From positions 9,050,278-9,114,277 of the forward strand of contig NC_134030.1 in NCBI RefSeq assembly GCF_964204645.1: DNA of 64,000 bases. Reading direction: 5' to 3'. The stretch's first letter is position 1, and every line of letters starts with the position of its first letter. This DNA is from Tubulanus polymorphus. Taxonomy: Eukaryota; Nemertea; Palaeonemertea; Tubulaniformes; Tubulanidae. The notes under the pieces were generated by a model. It searched no databases. It was not told where the DNA came from and was given only the letters and a program-made list of their open reading frames with translations. This document shows, in pieces, positions 24,509-34,619 of the stretch. Position numbers and translations under genes: made by a program.

Positions 24509-27500
24509 TTAAGACCAAACGTCCTCCAGATATCTATGGTTGAGACGTAATGACATCAACCTTGCTTTCGCTACATCAATCGTAACTCCTGAAATCAAGA
24601 AACAAATAACTATCACTGATCAGTGTTGTGCAGATGGCCTGCACGAATCAAACATGCCACAGGTGACAACAGTTCTCGGACTCGGGCTGAACTCCGAAAT
24701 TCCCATGCATTAGTTCCCATTATATTTTGGATATGTTGTATCTTGGGCCAATAGCTAAATTTTGTCAAGACAGCCTCTGGAATTTCGACCCCTTTCCTCA
24801 GTAATGAGGTCATCTTCAAGGTTGTGTCGCTGAAAAAAGTTCGGCCACCAGGTGGCGCACTGGGCCCATTCTTTACACCGCTGGACCCCATACTAACATC
24901 GTAACCAAGTTTCATCAAGATCGACGCACTATTAATGTTAAGTAGGTGAAAGACAGACTGATTATAAGGGTCTCATGGAAGCCTGAGAACCAATATAGAG
25001 ACTAGCTACCGACCTTTGCATTCTGAAATAATATCCGCCCAGGCTTCATTCACATCTTTCGCCATGTGGTTAGCATCCCCGCACACGTACACGTGGGCGC
25101 CACCTTGTATCCACTCGTAGAGTTGCTTCCCGCGTATTCTCATACTATCTTGTACATATCGAGGCTGCTCGGGTGATCGATCGTCGCGCGAGAAACTAAC
25201 GCTCAGTTCGGTCAACGAACCGCACGCGCGAAGCTTCTCTAGATCTTCCCTACAACGCACAAGACGTAGAATGAAAACTAAACACATCGACGAACAACAA
25301 GGGTGTTTTTGTCAGCGCGCGAATGAACTGATTTTAGTGTTTTACCTGTAAATGTAGTCACAGGCCTCATGTCGACAGCCATAGAATAACCACATTTTCC
25401 CGATGTCGTGACCAGCTTGTTTTTGAGCATGCCTGAATCGAAAAGCAATCAGTTGGACTCGGATATCAAATAAATCACAGGCCTATCCCATTAGTTTATA
25501 GCTATATCCCCTTATAAAAGATGGCAGCTCTTTTAGTTACAGTAGGCCCCGCTTTACTGGGATCAGATTAATCATCATTTTGATGCCATTCAGATTTTAT
25601 TAACAGTCCACCTATACGAATTATGTTTCCCCATTTCTATGATTCTGTGAAATCATAACTCAAATTTCAATAAGTCCCAGATTTACCAGATCAAGTGGAG
25701 TTAACCGTATTTCCAAAATTTGGCTTCGAAGTGAATGTGTTTTTTTTTACCTGTGTTTGATCATACCAACGAACGGGGCAACGCCGGTTCCAGGGCCGAT
25801 CATCACCAAGTCAACCGATGGGTCAGTTGGCAGACGGAAATGTTGATTCGTACGGAAATACATCGGAACCTAAATGTATATAAGAATCTATTTCATTTTA
25901 GAATCAAGGAATCCAGGCTGACCACTTTAATTAGACTCGCTTTTTCCCCGACACGTATGTTGTTTTCCCTGATTCGATCTGCTAAGAATCCAATCAATTA
26001 ACAAAGTCAAATTTGTAAGACATAGGTTGAAAATGTTTGATTTTATATGCGATCTAGCAATCTCAACAAATTTACCCGACTTTTCTTTGATTTTAACTTT
26101 TTTTAATTCAAAATTCCCTCACTATTCTCTCACTTTTCTAAAAGAAATGGAAAACTTGCCGATTTTTCCCCGATTTCACGGTACCGCGTAAGTGGACACC
26201 TTGAAATCTGATGGCACTAGAAACCCCCACAAATACTTCCAATGTTTTCTCTACTCTACCTGCATGGTATCATCACCCGAGAAGCCGTTTTCCGACGTGG
26301 ATGTCGGATTTGTTGTCATTTTCTCAGTGATACGATTTAGCCAACCGGTACAAACTCCTGTACGGTCACTGTGACGACCGGAACCGGCTTCCATTTCGAG
26401 TACGTTGAAGGCGATGCGTATTCGGCCAGGAATTTCCAGGGGTGAACTGAAACATCGGAAGAAAGCTTCGTTCAGACCTGCTTAGAAGTTAATTGAGCAA
26501 ATTCTTCTAAAAAGATAACTGGCTCATCTAGGCCGGACAGAAATTTGTTATGTATGAAACAATTTCCAGTCACATTTCTCATGAATTTCATCAGCCCCAA
26601 ATTATTTAAATCAAGACGTGTCTTAAACCGGTATTTCTTTTTCAACTCACCTACAAGCCGAGTATGGACGAGGCTGAAGTCTTGGTAATTGTTCTGATGA
26701 AATGTAAGAATACATGCATTAGTTAGAACGGTTCCCTACAGATCGGTCATTCGTGGATATCAAGTTTAAAGGAGTTTTTAAGGAGAACATTTCAAATAAC
26801 GAGGAATCCCTGCATGAATTTCATAACACATTTACAGTAGACTGATTTCTAGGGGTAGTCTACAGTACAATCACAAACTAGACTAAAAATTCCTAATTGC
26901 TCTTTTCTCAAAATTGAAGGAGTTTAGGGCATTTTGCTCAAATGTAAGGAGCATCAAGCACCTTTCCATTTCGAAGGAGTTTCTAATGATTCATGAGTCA
27001 TAGAGGCAATTTGAGAGGCCCTGTAGAGTGGCAATTTGAGCAGCAGGTGTAACATCTTCTAGGACTCTGACTCACCGATCAACCGTTCAACGGGTGGATT
27101 ACAGCTGGGAAAACTCAGTAGAATATCCAACAGCGAAACGTGCGTTTCTCGTACGAACTTGGCGTAGTCTTCGCTGCCTTGTTTACTGGTCAACTCCTGC
27201 AGACGACGCTTCTCAGTCGGGTCGGTCGTGTAGTCGACCAACATCCTTAAACACGCCTGAAATGTACCACAGCCATTTTTTCCCTTTTACTTCTGGTAGA
27301 AATCAAATCTAATTAGGTCAAATAACCGTTTAACTCAGCTGTACAAAATATTTTGAAATATTCTTGATACAAAATATCTTTTAATGACCATTTTCTTAAT
27401 CCCAAAAGGCCCCACTTCAGCGTACCCTATGGTATATACAAATTTCATAGTCCAACTATTAATTTCAATACAGACTGTTAAAATTAACCCTTTTGAGCTT

Positions 27501-30500
27501 ATCTAGTATTTGAACCCTGAAATTCTTCACTGAAACAATCCATCCGTTTCATAAAGCCCTGTGAACGAACCTTTTTCAGAGTCGTGCGGATATCACAACA
27601 CGATGTGAATATATGTCGTAATGTGGCTTCGGTAGGAATATAATCATGAATCACTGCACGCTTTTTCTTCGTTTCAGCCATGACGGATAGAATACACTTT
27701 TTATCCGCTACATCAGCAACATTCAATCTACCAAGTCAATTTTAACAATGCTAATAATGTTTGATTCAAACATTATTAGTGATAATAATACTCACTAATA
27801 GTGTTATTGATTCAATGAATCAATAACACTATTATTGAGTATTATTATCACCGAGTCCGATTATTAGGTAATTAGAAAAGGAACTTTTTATTCTGGACTG
27901 GAGGTCATAGTCAGATGAAAAACGAAGAAATTAACCTTGAAAACCTCTATAATAATAACGCATCAATCAAAGTTATAAGTACATGCATTTGTGCAATTTG
28001 GCTTTCAAGTATTCTCACACAGAGGAACGCAAATTCTTGGGTAGTTGGAGAGCAGGGATGGATCGATATCAAGATGATATAAAGTAAGGAAAGGCCTTTT
28101 GTTCGGGGCTTGCGATAATCCAAGCAATTGAATCAGCGGTAAATGAAGTCTACTACATCTCAATGATTGTGTCGAGAGATTTAAGTACTAAATATAAGGG
28201 TTCAAAAGATTTTACATATACGTAGTACACATTAACCTTGTGAATAAAAATTCAAAGAAAGGAGCTTAGAATTTGCGGAATTTTTAAATCTTACCTCTGT
28301 AAAAGTCTTTGGACCTCGGACGGTTCATTCTCACAAACGATGCTCACCGAATCACCGGGTTCGTATTGATAATCCTATTAAAAAAAAAGCGCGAAAGATC
28401 GAAGAAATAACTCTCGTGTAATCAAATCGAATGATCTGTACCCAATTATTGCCCCGATAGACTTACAGGCGCTTCTAATTCCAATTCAAGTGTCTTCTTC
28501 ACCGCGTCGACGCTGGTCAAAACTGTCGCCTTTGTTACGGCAACCAAAGCGACCGAGCTCGCGGCTGACGGTAGCTTCGCTCCGTTTTGTATCGAACTTT
28601 GACTAGAGTCCTGAAAATCGAAACAATCCTCCTTCGTTTCTACTAACTATTCCAAAATTGATCGGCTATCATATAGAATATTTGGCCGTACAACACTTAC
28701 CCATTTTTCATTGCTGAAGTTTATTTCTATAAACGGCGGGCTGACTACGGGCAAAGAAAGGTTTGCTTCGGAAAGGGGAGGGATAGATGAGGTCAGAGAA
28801 CGTTCAAGCGGAGGAGTCGAAGTCAGTTCAGATTCTACTGGTTCTTTTTGAACGGAAACTTGAGTTTGTAATTGATTTTTATTCACTGTTTGATCACCGT
28901 CCACCGAGTCACTGACGCCATTAGTTATTAGGACAGATTCCCTGTAGCCATTCGAGATTGTTACTGATTCGCCTATTTCAAGATCTGATATTCCGTTTTC
29001 AACCTTTTCGACTAAATTTTCACGATCTTCCGTATCGTGGTTATGACTATTTTCTGCAGTCTTTGGCTCGTTAGTATCAGCATTTTCGTTTATCAGTGGA
29101 GGCTCTGAAACTGCGTTGTTGTAACTCGTTTCTTCATCAAGGTCAGATACACCCAATTCTTTCTGTAGTACAGGCCACAGTCCATCCATCCATGGCTCCA
29201 CAACTACCTCTAGCCTGCAAAACAAACAGGTACCTAAGATACAAGATAATGTAACATATTGATGATGGTCTCGTAAGGACTTAATGTTAAATGATACCGC
29301 CTCAACCAAATATTTACAAATGACAGGAAAACGTTTGATTGAAACGACGTAGTGTCCTCAGGCTTGTTAAGGTTTTATGCGAGGCTAGTCATTTGTTGGG
29401 GGATTGAATTCTGACATAATTGGCAGACGAAATTCCAAAATCGCACATGTTCCATAGTTTTTCAGAGTTATGCAGTTTCTGGAACTTATCACCATAGAAA
29501 CTAGGGGTCCAAAAACATGGTGGCCACTTGGAACGCGGATTGTTTGGTCAACAATCTGACAGTTTCAATATTCAATGCCCCCTGGTAAAACACAGAAACC
29601 AATGATCACAGCGCAATCCAAGAACATGTCATAAACCTATAACTGTGCAATTAAATGTGGTAACACAATATCTATACATCCCAAAATATGCCCTAAATGG
29701 AAATACTAGATAATTTCCCCATTCATCGACCATGATCAAGTCAATGACCTGATAGCGAGCACTTACCCTACAGCATCATCTCCATATCCTGTAGCGTAGA
29801 AGTGTTTGGCGCCGAGTTCTTGCAACCTTTCATCGAATATCCGACAGCAATTACAAAAGTTTGTATAGTTCGAATCGCCCAAACCTATCGCGAAAAACAT
29901 CAGATTCAGTATGGAAAAACATCGACTACTCAAACCAAGAAATGAAAACTGATTAATCCTGTATTACGCACCTAGTATAGCGTATTTGACATCGCTGAGG
30001 AGATCGGTGGGTAACGTTTTTTTCTTGATCCGACGCCAAAATTTCAGAGCGGTATCCGGAGGGTCTCCTTCGCCGGTCGTCGAGACAACGATGACGACGT
30101 ACTTTTCACGCTCGATATTGAACTGAAAAGGCGATCGAAAAAGACGTATCGTTAAAGGGGTTAACCGGGGGTCAAAGGGTGCTGACGCTGTCATTTTTAT
30201 TTAAGAGGCCTTGCCATGTCCCAAGAATGGAAACTGAAAACAGTACTCCTGTCAACTTTAGGCCCGTATTTAGGTCGAGAGGGTTCTTAATACCCCAAGG
30301 ACCCAACATTCCTGCTAGCACCTGAAAAAAGTTCCACTTTCATGAAAATTGGACCTCCCCCCTGAGACATGGATGGCTACGGGCACAAACTTGGTCATTA
30401 GATAATTTGTTGCATCATTTAATCCACAAAATTGTTTATTTTCAACGTTTGAAAATCCAACTTCATTGGTCCAGGTCTGCATACACAGAGATGAACCCAT

Positions 30501-30961
30501 TTCAATCATTGAAGTGCCAGTTTGTATTTTGCAAAACAATTTCTTGACCGGCAGGTCGTCCTTTGGATAAGTCATCAATATATAATGATCACTACGATGA
30601 ATTAAATAAGTTCAACTGTTATACATAGAGGGGATGGTTGGCCGATCGGCATTGATGACATGGTGACTTAATTGCAATCCAGTCACTGAATAAGTTGAAG
30701 GATGAAAAGAAACTTTGGCTGATGGTGGCCAGTAAGAGTAGTCTAGAATGAGAAAACGAAAACAAGCACTACCGTATCTACATTACAGAATTTGTTCATC
30801 AGAATTTTTTGACAAACCTTTTTATCAGTTTTGCTGAGACAGTGAAGTTCTGGATGAAGATTGTACGAAAGAGCAGTTTCAAACATCTCTTCAGCAATCG
30901 CCTCTGCCTGACCCGTCTGCGAGCCGTACACCAACAAGAATCTACCCTTTTTTTCTGGCAT
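24509..30961 (-). CDS. MTRR: Methionine synthase reductase (complete, 14 exons)
   Basis: Diflavin reductase that passes NADPH electrons via FAD and FMN to reactivate cob(II)alamin methionine synthase. Exons in gene order: 30818-30961, 29972-30122, 29767-29884, 28701-29214, 28467-28610, 28295-28374, 27571-27727, 27076-27256, 26651-26693, 26260-26446, 25751-25869, 25346-25432, 25014-25249, 24509-24588; all phases agree, giving 746 residues (human about 700). The start [17 protein letters not shown] leads straight into the FMN-binding loop; [13 protein letters not shown] and [10 protein letters not shown] complete the flavodoxin domain. Exon 28701-29214 is a long Ser/Glu-rich linker. The FAD domain shows [20 protein letters not shown] and [14 protein letters not shown] bind NADPH. 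The C-terminus YLEDVWS keeps the Trp that stacks on FAD. The extra length lies mainly in the linker. Related P450 or nitric oxide reductases are excluded by the linker position and the C-terminus. Confidence 0.93.
26729..27025. mobile_element. Relative of the CAGGGTCCCTAC element inside an MTRR intron
   Basis: Opens GGTTCCCTACAGATC and closes near GGCCCTGTAGAG. Internal CTCCTT/AAGGAGTTT motifs match the 18402-18842 element in reverse orientation. Its ends are decayed. Confidence 0.45.
27748..27858. repeat. Nested palindromes in MTRR intron
   Basis: CTAATAATGTTTGAT pairs with ATCAAACATTATTAG-like sequence next to it, and GTGTTATTGATTCA pairs with TGAATCAATAACAC, flanked by ATAATAATACTCA / TGAGTATTATTAT. 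The result is a cruciform-prone AT-rich stretch. Confidence 0.6.
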
Positions 30962-31196
30962 TTGACTTTGATTGATGATTATGCTAATGTTTACGAATAA
31001 CCACTAATTTCACGCAATTCTCATAAATGATCTGTTTAAAATATAAAAGTTATTTATATTATATTAGCATATGTTTAAAATATAAAATATAACAAAGTTA
31101 TCTTTTAAGATAAAGATAAGAAATCTAATTTCATCAAACAAACAAACAAAGCCAAGAGTTTCCACAAAATTTTCGAAGAGTCAAAATCAGGTTTAT

Positions 31197-31357
31197 TTAC
31201 GATCTTTTACTGCCGGCCGTCCGTTGTATAATCACATAGACATGTTCATTGCGACGGTGCGTTACGAAATGACGTCCGGATAAGGTTGATGTTGATCTAT
31301 AAACAGTGAATTTGGTGGCAGCACCGTACGGTCCCCAAGCTGAATTTCTGTGAACTA
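31197..31357 (-). other. Unassigned C-terminal ORF (possible terminal exon), low support
   Basis: On the minus strand an open frame reads AWGPYGAATKFTVYRS, then SGRHFVTHRRNEHVYVIIQR, ending at a stop that overlaps an AATAAA. A splice-acceptor-like TTAG lies at the border with the MITE at 31358-31701, which would have landed just upstream. I recognise no family. It ends about 235 bases before the MTRR start codon. It may be a decayed gene end or chance. Confidence 0.2.
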
Positions 31358-31701
31358 AGGCGTTTTTACGAGCATCCGATTTTTGCGATCGATCGTAGGA
31401 ACGCATTTACGAGCACCGATTTTTGCGATCGATTTCACAATCGGCGTTTTTACGAACACGATTTTCCGATCGATTTTTGAAATCGACCAACTCGCTCGGC
31501 GAGCGATTTGGCGATTTGATTTCCAAGATGGCGGCACCGGGTAGTTCAAAACCATACATTTTTTTCCTCAACGTCGCCATATTTATGTCATGTGATTAGC
31601 CAAATCCATCGTCATTTTTACGAACGTTCAATTCGATCGTACGATCGGAGCAAATCGTTCACGAAATCGATCGCAAAAATCGGATGCTCGTAAAAACGCC
31701 T
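31358..31701. mobile_element. MITE with AGGCGTTTTTACGAGCATCC termini, upstream of MTRR
   Basis: Opens AGGCGTTTTTACGAGCATCC and closes GGATGCTCGTAAAAACGCCT. The paired ends continue inward as GATTTTTGCGATCGAT / ATCGATCGCAAAAATC, so arms exceed 30 bp. CTA lies on both flanks, a possible 3-bp target duplication. The left part holds three partial repeats of TTTTTACGA(G/A)CA. Confidence 0.78.
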
Positions 31702-31785
31702 CTAATATATAATACTACCACGAGCATCCTCGCTTGCCAGGGGTCCGGTATCGCTCCCGAACTCGCTTCCACCAGCCCCCTGGCC

Positions 31786-31989
31786 CACAGGGGCTCGTAT
31801 CAGAGTTGTAGGTAATGTAAAAACGATAATCTGTTAATCCAATGTATATAGTTTATATAAAATATTATTTGATATATATAATGTATATAGTTTATATAAA
31901 ATATTATTTGATATATACTATATAGGCCTACGTTGGATTAACAGATTATCGTTTTTACATTACCTACAACTCTGATACGAGCCCCTGTG
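31786..31989. mobile_element. 204-bp hairpin element with arms of about 60 bp
   Basis: Opens CACAGGGGCTCGTATCAGAG and closes CTCTGATACGAGCCCCTGTG. Pairing continues inward through GTAATGTAAAAACGATAATC / GATTATCGTTTTTACATTAC. The loop is an AT-rich 38-bp unit (AATGTATATAGTTTATATAA...) present twice. It looks like a recent MITE insertion, given how well the arms match. Confidence 0.8.
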
Positions 31990-32003
31990 CCCTGGCCTGT
32001 GTG

Positions 32004-32260
32004 TTCTGATGTTGATTTTCTGAGATACAACTCAGGTTTTCTTAAGAATTAGAAGTTATACGTATTAAATTGAATGAGCTCAACATACACAGAATGAATT
32101 GTTGTTGTATCATGGTAAGTTTGAAAAACGGATGAAACATGAATTGCAAAGTCAATCCAGGTTTAATTGTTGGTATCATGTATACCGGTATCGGTTTAAT
32201 TTCAGAAAGTAACCTCAATCACGAATCAAAGAGATTAACGAATCCAGCATTATTTAACCT
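32004..32260. repeat. Dispersed duplicate of 46080-46310, copy 1
   Basis: About 250 bp, from TGTGTTCTGATG through GAGATACAACTCAGG, GAATTGTTGTTGTATCATGG and CAATCACGAATCAAAGAGAT, recurs in the same orientation at 46080-46310 with modest divergence. Here it lies immediately 5' of the TXNL1 remnant. It may be an intron piece of the TXNL1 source gene or an unrelated transposon. Confidence 0.75.
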
Positions 32261-32302
32261 TTAATAGAAATGCTTTAACCCTAACCCTGATCACTTCTGT
32301 AG

Positions 32303-33182
32303 GTGCGGCCCTTGTCATCAAATCGCGCTTGTTTTCGAAGGATACACCGCCAAATATTCTAATGCCGTTTTTCTAAAAGTCGAACGTCGATAAATTGACC
32401 GTAAGTCCAAGAGAGACAAGTTCGACCGTACTTTAAGCGTCCAAAAAACCCGTCGTATTTTGCTTTAATGATTTATTCGTCGGTTTTTTAGGAAGCGTTG
32501 AATCGGTACAATATCTCAGCGATGCCGACCTTCACCTTCTTCAAAAACAAGGTCAAAGTCGAAAGGAAAACGTCAAAAAGCATTATCAAGAGCCAGGAGA
32601 AAGTGATGAAACAGTCGAAGTTAAAGGCCACGTACCGGTAAGTTTGTGAAATATAGTAGACTCTGTCTCTTACTTCGGTAAAGTTGAGACTGGTAAAATT
32701 CTACCCCGAGTTGGTGTCAAATACTGAGTAAGAAGTTTGTGAAATATAGTAGACTCTGACTCTTACTGCGGTAACGTTCTCTTTTTTGTGAAATTTGGTG
32801 ATTGTTTATTTCACGTATGTTTAGATATTTCAGTCACGGATTTATTTGGAATTTCAACCTGAATTGAGACAATGAATTCTGAGATATTTTCACCATCTGT
32901 AGAACTCTGTTTACAGCGGGACCTCGTTTTAAAAATTTATCAGTTAATACAAAACTAGAATTCCATTCCAGATAAGACAATATCAATTATTTCCATACTT
33001 GATAACGAGTTATAACTAACAGATTTTCTGGTGCCCTGAAGTTCGTTGCAACGAGGTTCCGCTGTATAATTTTCTAAATTCAAAGAATGTTTTACAGACT
33101 TTTTAACATCAATAATTAACCACTAAGAAATACTTTCTTTTTATTATTTCAGGTAGCGGGAAAGAAAGGCGAGAGTTATTGA
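32303..33182 (+). pseudogene. TXNL1: TXNL1 (thioredoxin-like 1) remnant: frameshifted, PITH domain lost
   Basis: TXNL1 is a cytosolic thioredoxin with a C-terminal PITH domain that associates with the 26S proteasome. Exon 32303-32400 reads CGPCHQIALVFEGYTAKYS then NAVFLKV, with the CGPC active site, but one extra base near 32381 shifts the frame; exon 32492-32637 reads YNISAMPTFTFFKNKVKV and then changes frame to KKHYQEPGESDETVEVKGH. The short last exon 33153-33182 gives VAGKKGESY and stop, matching the family's conserved C-terminal end. Residues between thioredoxin and C-terminus (the PITH domain) and the first exon are missing. Introns are kept, so it arose by DNA duplication or decay in place, not retroposition. 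AATAAA follows at 33335. A working, heavily revised short gene is possible only if both frameshifts are sequence errors. Confidence 0.75.
32915..33066. mobile_element. pogo-like MITE inside the TXNL1 remnant intron
   Basis: Opens ACAGCGGGACCTCGTT and closes AACGAGGTTCCGCTGT, an imperfect inverted repeat of the same CCTCGTT type as 3117-3262. It lies in the intron before the last TXNL1-like exon. Confidence 0.55.
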
Positions 33183-33334
33183 TGGCGAGGGTCAATATTG
33201 AACGTACATTATTTCACCAAGAAACAAAGATTAGGAACTTAAGGGATTAATTTCACCAGAGACACATTACAACAGCGAGCGTATGAATTTGCACGAGGCA
33301 AATTGAAAATTACCACTTTTATTGTATCGTGATT

Positions 33335-33340
33335 AATAAA
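33335..33340 (+). other. Polyadenylation signal after the TXNL1 remnant
   Basis: AATAAA about 150 bases past the terminal stop of the TXNL1-like last exon, a plausible relic of the parent 3' UTR. Confidence 0.45.
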
Positions 33341-33794
33341 CTCAATATTATTATTATCATTTACTGAATGGTTTTTCTTTTGAGTTTATTTTTCTTCAGA
33401 GGACCGGCATCAATGATGACATGATTTTTGTAGGCTTAAGCAAAATTTAACACATAATGCGGAAAAAAGTGGCAGGTGGCAGTTTTTCAGTCAGTGAATT
33501 GCATCAATGCCTAATCATGACTTGTCTGACTTATCACAACTAGTATCCTCATGGACAGACTGACCCTGTACGCATGATTTAATACCGCCATAATCTTTGA
33601 CCAAAATCAAAAATGGGATAAGAGTAAATTGGAACAAGATACGAATATGGACTTTCCTAAATTTACATGATGATGTACCGTTTAATCCAGTATCAAAATT
33701 AAAGAAAACAATTTCTTTTTCAAATTATGAGTGGTAAGCATGAAGTTTTGGCAGAATTTCAGAGGATCCGTGCTCCAAGTAATTAGAAAATCCC

Positions 33795-33970
33795 TTTTAA
33801 GGGATTGCTTCGGGCAGGGATTAATAATTCTGTCTTCCTTTGCGTGCTAGAATTCATTGATTCACTGCGGGATCGCTTGCCTGTCTTCCTTTGAGTGTTA
33901 GTATTCATTGATTCCCAGTGGGTTGCTTCGGGCAGGGATAAGTCTTGTCTTCCTTCGAGTGCTAGTGCGG
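33795..33970. repeat. Three diverged copies of a unit of about 65 bp
   Basis: GGATTGCTTCGGGCAGGGAT, TGTCTTCCTTTGAGTG and ATTCATTGATTC recur three times in tandem. No coding frame is shared. The rest of 33341-34240 shows nothing I can support. Confidence 0.6.
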
Positions 33971-34619
33971 GCAATCCAGTTGCGCTACTCTATTTTCGTC
34001 ACATGTAATCTTACAGGTATGTCAGTTACCGACGTCACCCGGCACACCCTGTCGGTAAATGGTGAAAGTAAGGCGTCGTCATTCTGGGTTTCGCGTTCTG
34101 TGTGAGGGCGTGTAGAGGGCAGTATATTCCTGGCTGGCTCATTGTCTGGTGTTCTTGGCATGTGACCGGCGACGGAGAGCTGAAAAGCTTTCGGACATTA
34201 GTTTTGTTCCGTACCAGGTTTTCATCGCTCTTCTCTTTTTTTTCATTTCAGGACTCCCAAGATGAAGAAGAAGATGCTGAAGGCGACTACAACGAAGACG
34301 ATGCCGAAAAAAGAAACTGAATTCAGCAATATTGAAAGTTAAGTTGATACACATGTAAATTACGATGCGTGATACGGAAAGGATTGTGTAACTAGAGAAT
34401 ATCATTCTTTTACTCATTTCAGGTTAATCCGGAAAGGCCCATCTAAAATCTGCCCACCAGAAGTGTCCACAAAAGACTCCACGTTGAATGAACCAAACAC
34501 CGAAAGTCCTGCCGCAACCAAACCTGGCAGTCTCATCCTGCATGGCAACAGGAATGCATACATACATAAAGCTAAGTTGATTTTTCATATCTGGGGTAGA
34601 ATGCATAGGCACTGGTGAG

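Noticed and set aside
32275-32292. Telomere-like AACCCTAACCCT
   Set aside because: Only two short units, inside an intron-like segment beside the TXNL1 remnant; expected by chance in AT-rich DNA.
34251-34612. Possible exons: acidic SQDEEEDAEGDYNEDDAEKR segment after a good acceptor, and an open stretch from 34424
   Set aside because: The first has stops in both usable frames soon after, both joins end at an immediate TAA, and no homologue is recognised. It might be the tail of an unseen gene, but support is too weak.
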